A stretch of 25,757 nucleotides of DNA from DAOPZC01 sp035353175 (GTDB taxonomy: Bacteria; Verrucomicrobiota; Kiritimatiellia; RFP12; UBA1067): assembly GCA_035353175.1 (NCBI GenBank), contig DAOPZC010000063.1, positions 1 through 25,757 of the forward strand, given 5' to 3'. Shown here one piece after another: positions 24,229 through 25,757 of this stretch. The position numbers and the translations under genes are program-made. The number at the start of each line of letters is the position of its first letter. The stretch's first letter is position 1. The notes beneath the pieces are model-generated. The model was not told the origin of the DNA. It searched no databases and was given only the letters and a program-made list of their open reading frames with translations.

Positions 24229-25757
24229 TTACTGTTCCTTGATGCTCACGAGAAATTCGGCGTTGCTCTTGGTGTTTTTGAGACGCTTGACGATCATTTC
24301 CATCGCCTCGACCGGGGGGACACCGTTGAGGGCGCGCCGCAGGATCCACGTGCGGTTCAGCTCCTCGGGATAGAGCAGCAGCTCCTCCTTGCGGGTGCCG
24401 GACTTCTCCATGTTGATCGCCGGGAAGACGCGTTTGTCCACCAGCTGCCGGTCCAAGCCGAGCTCCATGTTGCCCGTGCCCTTGAACTCTTCGAAGATCA
24501 CTTCGTCCATGCGGCTGCCCGTGTCGACCAGCGCGGTCGCGATAATCGTCAGGCTTCCGCCCTTCTCGATATTGCGGGCGGCGCCGAAAAAGCGCTTCGG
24601 CTTGTGCAGCGCGTTGGCGTCCACGCCGCCGGAAAGGATCTTGCCGCTGTGCGGCTGCACCGTGTTGTAGGCGCGCGCCAGACGCGTGATGCTGTCGAGC
24701 AGGATGACCACGTCCCGGCCGTTCTCGACCTGACGCTTGGCCACCTCGATCACCATTTCGGCGACCTGCACGTGCCGTTCCGGCGCTTCATCGAAGGTCG
24801 AGCTCAAGACCTGCGCCTTGGTGTTGCGCTGCATGTCGGTGACCTCTTCCGGCCGCTCGTCGATCAGCAGGATGATCAGCATGGCGTCCGGGTGATTCGC
24901 CGAGATCGCATTGGCGACCTTCTGCAGCAGCACAGTCTTGCCCGTGCGCGGGGGCGCCACGATCAGGCCGCGCTGGCCGAAACCGATCGGCGTAAAGATG
25001 TCCATCACGCGCATCGAGATCTCCTCAGGCGAGGTCTCCAGACGGATGCGCCGGTCGGGAAAGAGCGGCGTCAGGTTCTCGAAATGGACGATCCGGCGCG
25101 CCTCTGCCGCCGGCTTCCCGTTCACGGTGTCGACGCGCCCGAGCGCGAAGAAGCGCTCCTTTTCCTTCGGATCGCGCACGGGGCCCTCGACGAGATCGCC
25201 CGTCCGCAAGGCGAAGCGGCGCACTTGCGAGGGAGAGGCGTAGACGTCTTCGGGACACTGCAGATAGTTGCTTTTCGGCGCGCGCAGAAAGCCGTATCCG
25301 TCGGGCAGGATCTCCAACACGCCGCTGGTGATCACCGTCCCGCCGCGGCGCAGGTAGCTGCGGATGATCTCGAAGATGATCTCGTGCTTGCGCATCGAGC
25401 TCACGTCTTCCGGGTTCACGTTGGGCAGTAGCTCCAGCAGATCCGGGATGTCCTTTTTCTGCAGGTCGGTCAGATAGAGCGCCGGCAGATTCTCCGGCAC
25501 AGGCGGCTGGTAGACCTCCACCACGGGCCCGCGGGTCAAGGGCGGCAAGCCCTGAGCATGCGGCTCCTGCGGCGGCTGCGCGGTCACCTCGCCCGGCTGG
25601 ACCGCCGGCGGAACATACGGCAGATCTTGCTGGTCATAGTCGGCGGGCAGGCCTTGCGGCACAGGGTGCTTCGGCAGGCCGCGCGGCGCACCGCCCCGCG
25701 AATGGTGCTTCGGCGGACGGGGCGGACGGTTGTGCCCGCCGCCGTCGCCGCCGCGGC
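24229..25757 (-). CDS. rho: Transcription termination factor Rho (5' end outside the window)
   Basis: Hexameric RNA helicase that ends transcription. The reading frame is open to the window edge, so at least 508 residues are present and the true start is not seen; GTG at 25662 is only an internal candidate. The first roughly 90 visible residues are low-complexity, rich in Gly, Arg, Pro, His and Gln (for example GGDGGGHNRPPRPPKHHSRG). The Rho fold follows: LTDLQKKDIPDLLELLPNV, the RNA-binding LPDGYGFLR, ALRTGDLVEGPVR, Walker A APPRTGKT, LIDERPEEVTDM, ILLDSITRLARAYNT, the Q and R loop region SGGVDANALHKPKRFFGAARN, and GTGNMELGLDR. The core is complete and should be active. Such N-terminal extensions are known in Bacteroidota and other lineages. 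Confidence 0.96.
   Translation of the reverse strand, partial: RGGDGGGHNRPPRPPKHHSRGGAPRGLPKHPVPQGLPADYDQQDLPYVPPAVQPGEVTAQPPQEPHAQGLPPLTRGPVVEVYQPPVPENLPALYLTDLQKKDIPDLLELLPNVNPEDVSSMRKHEIIFEIIRSYLRRGGTVITSGVLEILPDGYGFLRAPKSNYLQCPEDVYASPSQVRRFALRTGDLVEGPVRDPKEKERFFALGRVDTVNGKPAAEARRIVHFENLTPLFPDRRIRLETSPEEISMRVMDIFTPIGFGQRGLIVAPPRTGKTVLLQKVANAISANHPDAMLIILLIDERPEEVTDMQRNTKAQVLSSTFDEAPERHVQVAEMVIEVAKRQVENGRDVVILLDSITRLARAYNTVQPHSGKILSGGVDANALHKPKRFFGAARNIEKGGSLTIIATALVDTGSRMDEVIFEEFKGTGNMELGLDRQLVDKRVFPAINMEKSGTRKEELLLYPEELNRTWILRRALNGVPPVEAMEMIVKRLKNTKSNAEFLVSIKEQ

Overview
The window is a GC-rich bacterial chromosome segment that is almost fully coding. It holds 23 genes I can support, with no rRNA, tRNA, insertion sequence, prophage or CRISPR array. 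The gene content and protein style point to the PVC superphylum, perhaps Kiritimatiellota, Lentisphaerota or Verrucomicrobiota. The supporting traits are a Rho with an Arg-Gly-rich N-terminal extension, an XylR-type AraC regulator, an EboE protein, a sialate-O-acetylesterase-family esterase next to uronate genes, and scattered degenerate heptanucleotide repeats. This placement is an inference, because no marker gene here fixes the phylum.

Left part (1-9.2 kb). An XylR/AraC-type regulator on the minus strand is divergent from gmd-fcl, which together make GDP-L-fucose from GDP-mannose. Between them lies a perfect 8+8 bp inverted repeat over the regulator's predicted -35. Then, all on the plus strand, come an unrecognised 233-aa protein with its own strong promoter, leuC, an unusual 171-bp spacer with two inverted repeats, leuD, a ParA-type ATPase without ParB, and a lipoprotein of unknown function. 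A DUF2179/UPF0316 membrane protein faces the lipoprotein gene.

Middle (9.3-15.1 kb). A lone eboE-like gene carries an in-frame heptanucleotide tandem repeat. Convergent to it is a minus-strand operon of a secreted acetylesterase, uxaC (uronate isomerase) and a GntP-family permease. A near-consensus sigma70-type promoter, a small palindrome and a terminator bound this operon. Together it looks like a hexuronate utilisation unit: deacetylate outside the cytoplasm, import, isomerise.

Right part (15.1-25.8 kb), mostly minus strand. It contains fmt-rluA (initiator tRNA formylation and a pseudouridine synthase), a purH(N-terminal only)-PHP phosphatase-fumA-fumB group, plus-strand panD, and the classic protein-quality-control group tig-clpP-clpX. 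The rho gene is upstream of tig and runs off the right edge, so its 5' end is missing. The purH and panD promoters are back to back, and a long hairpin closes the clpX transcript.

No new defence or mobile system is evident. The most interesting signals are (i) the heptanucleotide repeats, one inside eboE and one in front of parA, (ii) repeated predicted promoter/start arrangements that imply leaderless mRNAs, (iii) the structured leuC-leuD spacer, and (iv) a stand-alone IMP cyclohydrolase with an altered core motif. Bases 1-133 hold no gene I can support. No gene-free stretch exceeds 300 bases; the longest is 7228-7511, which holds small hairpins and a promoter.
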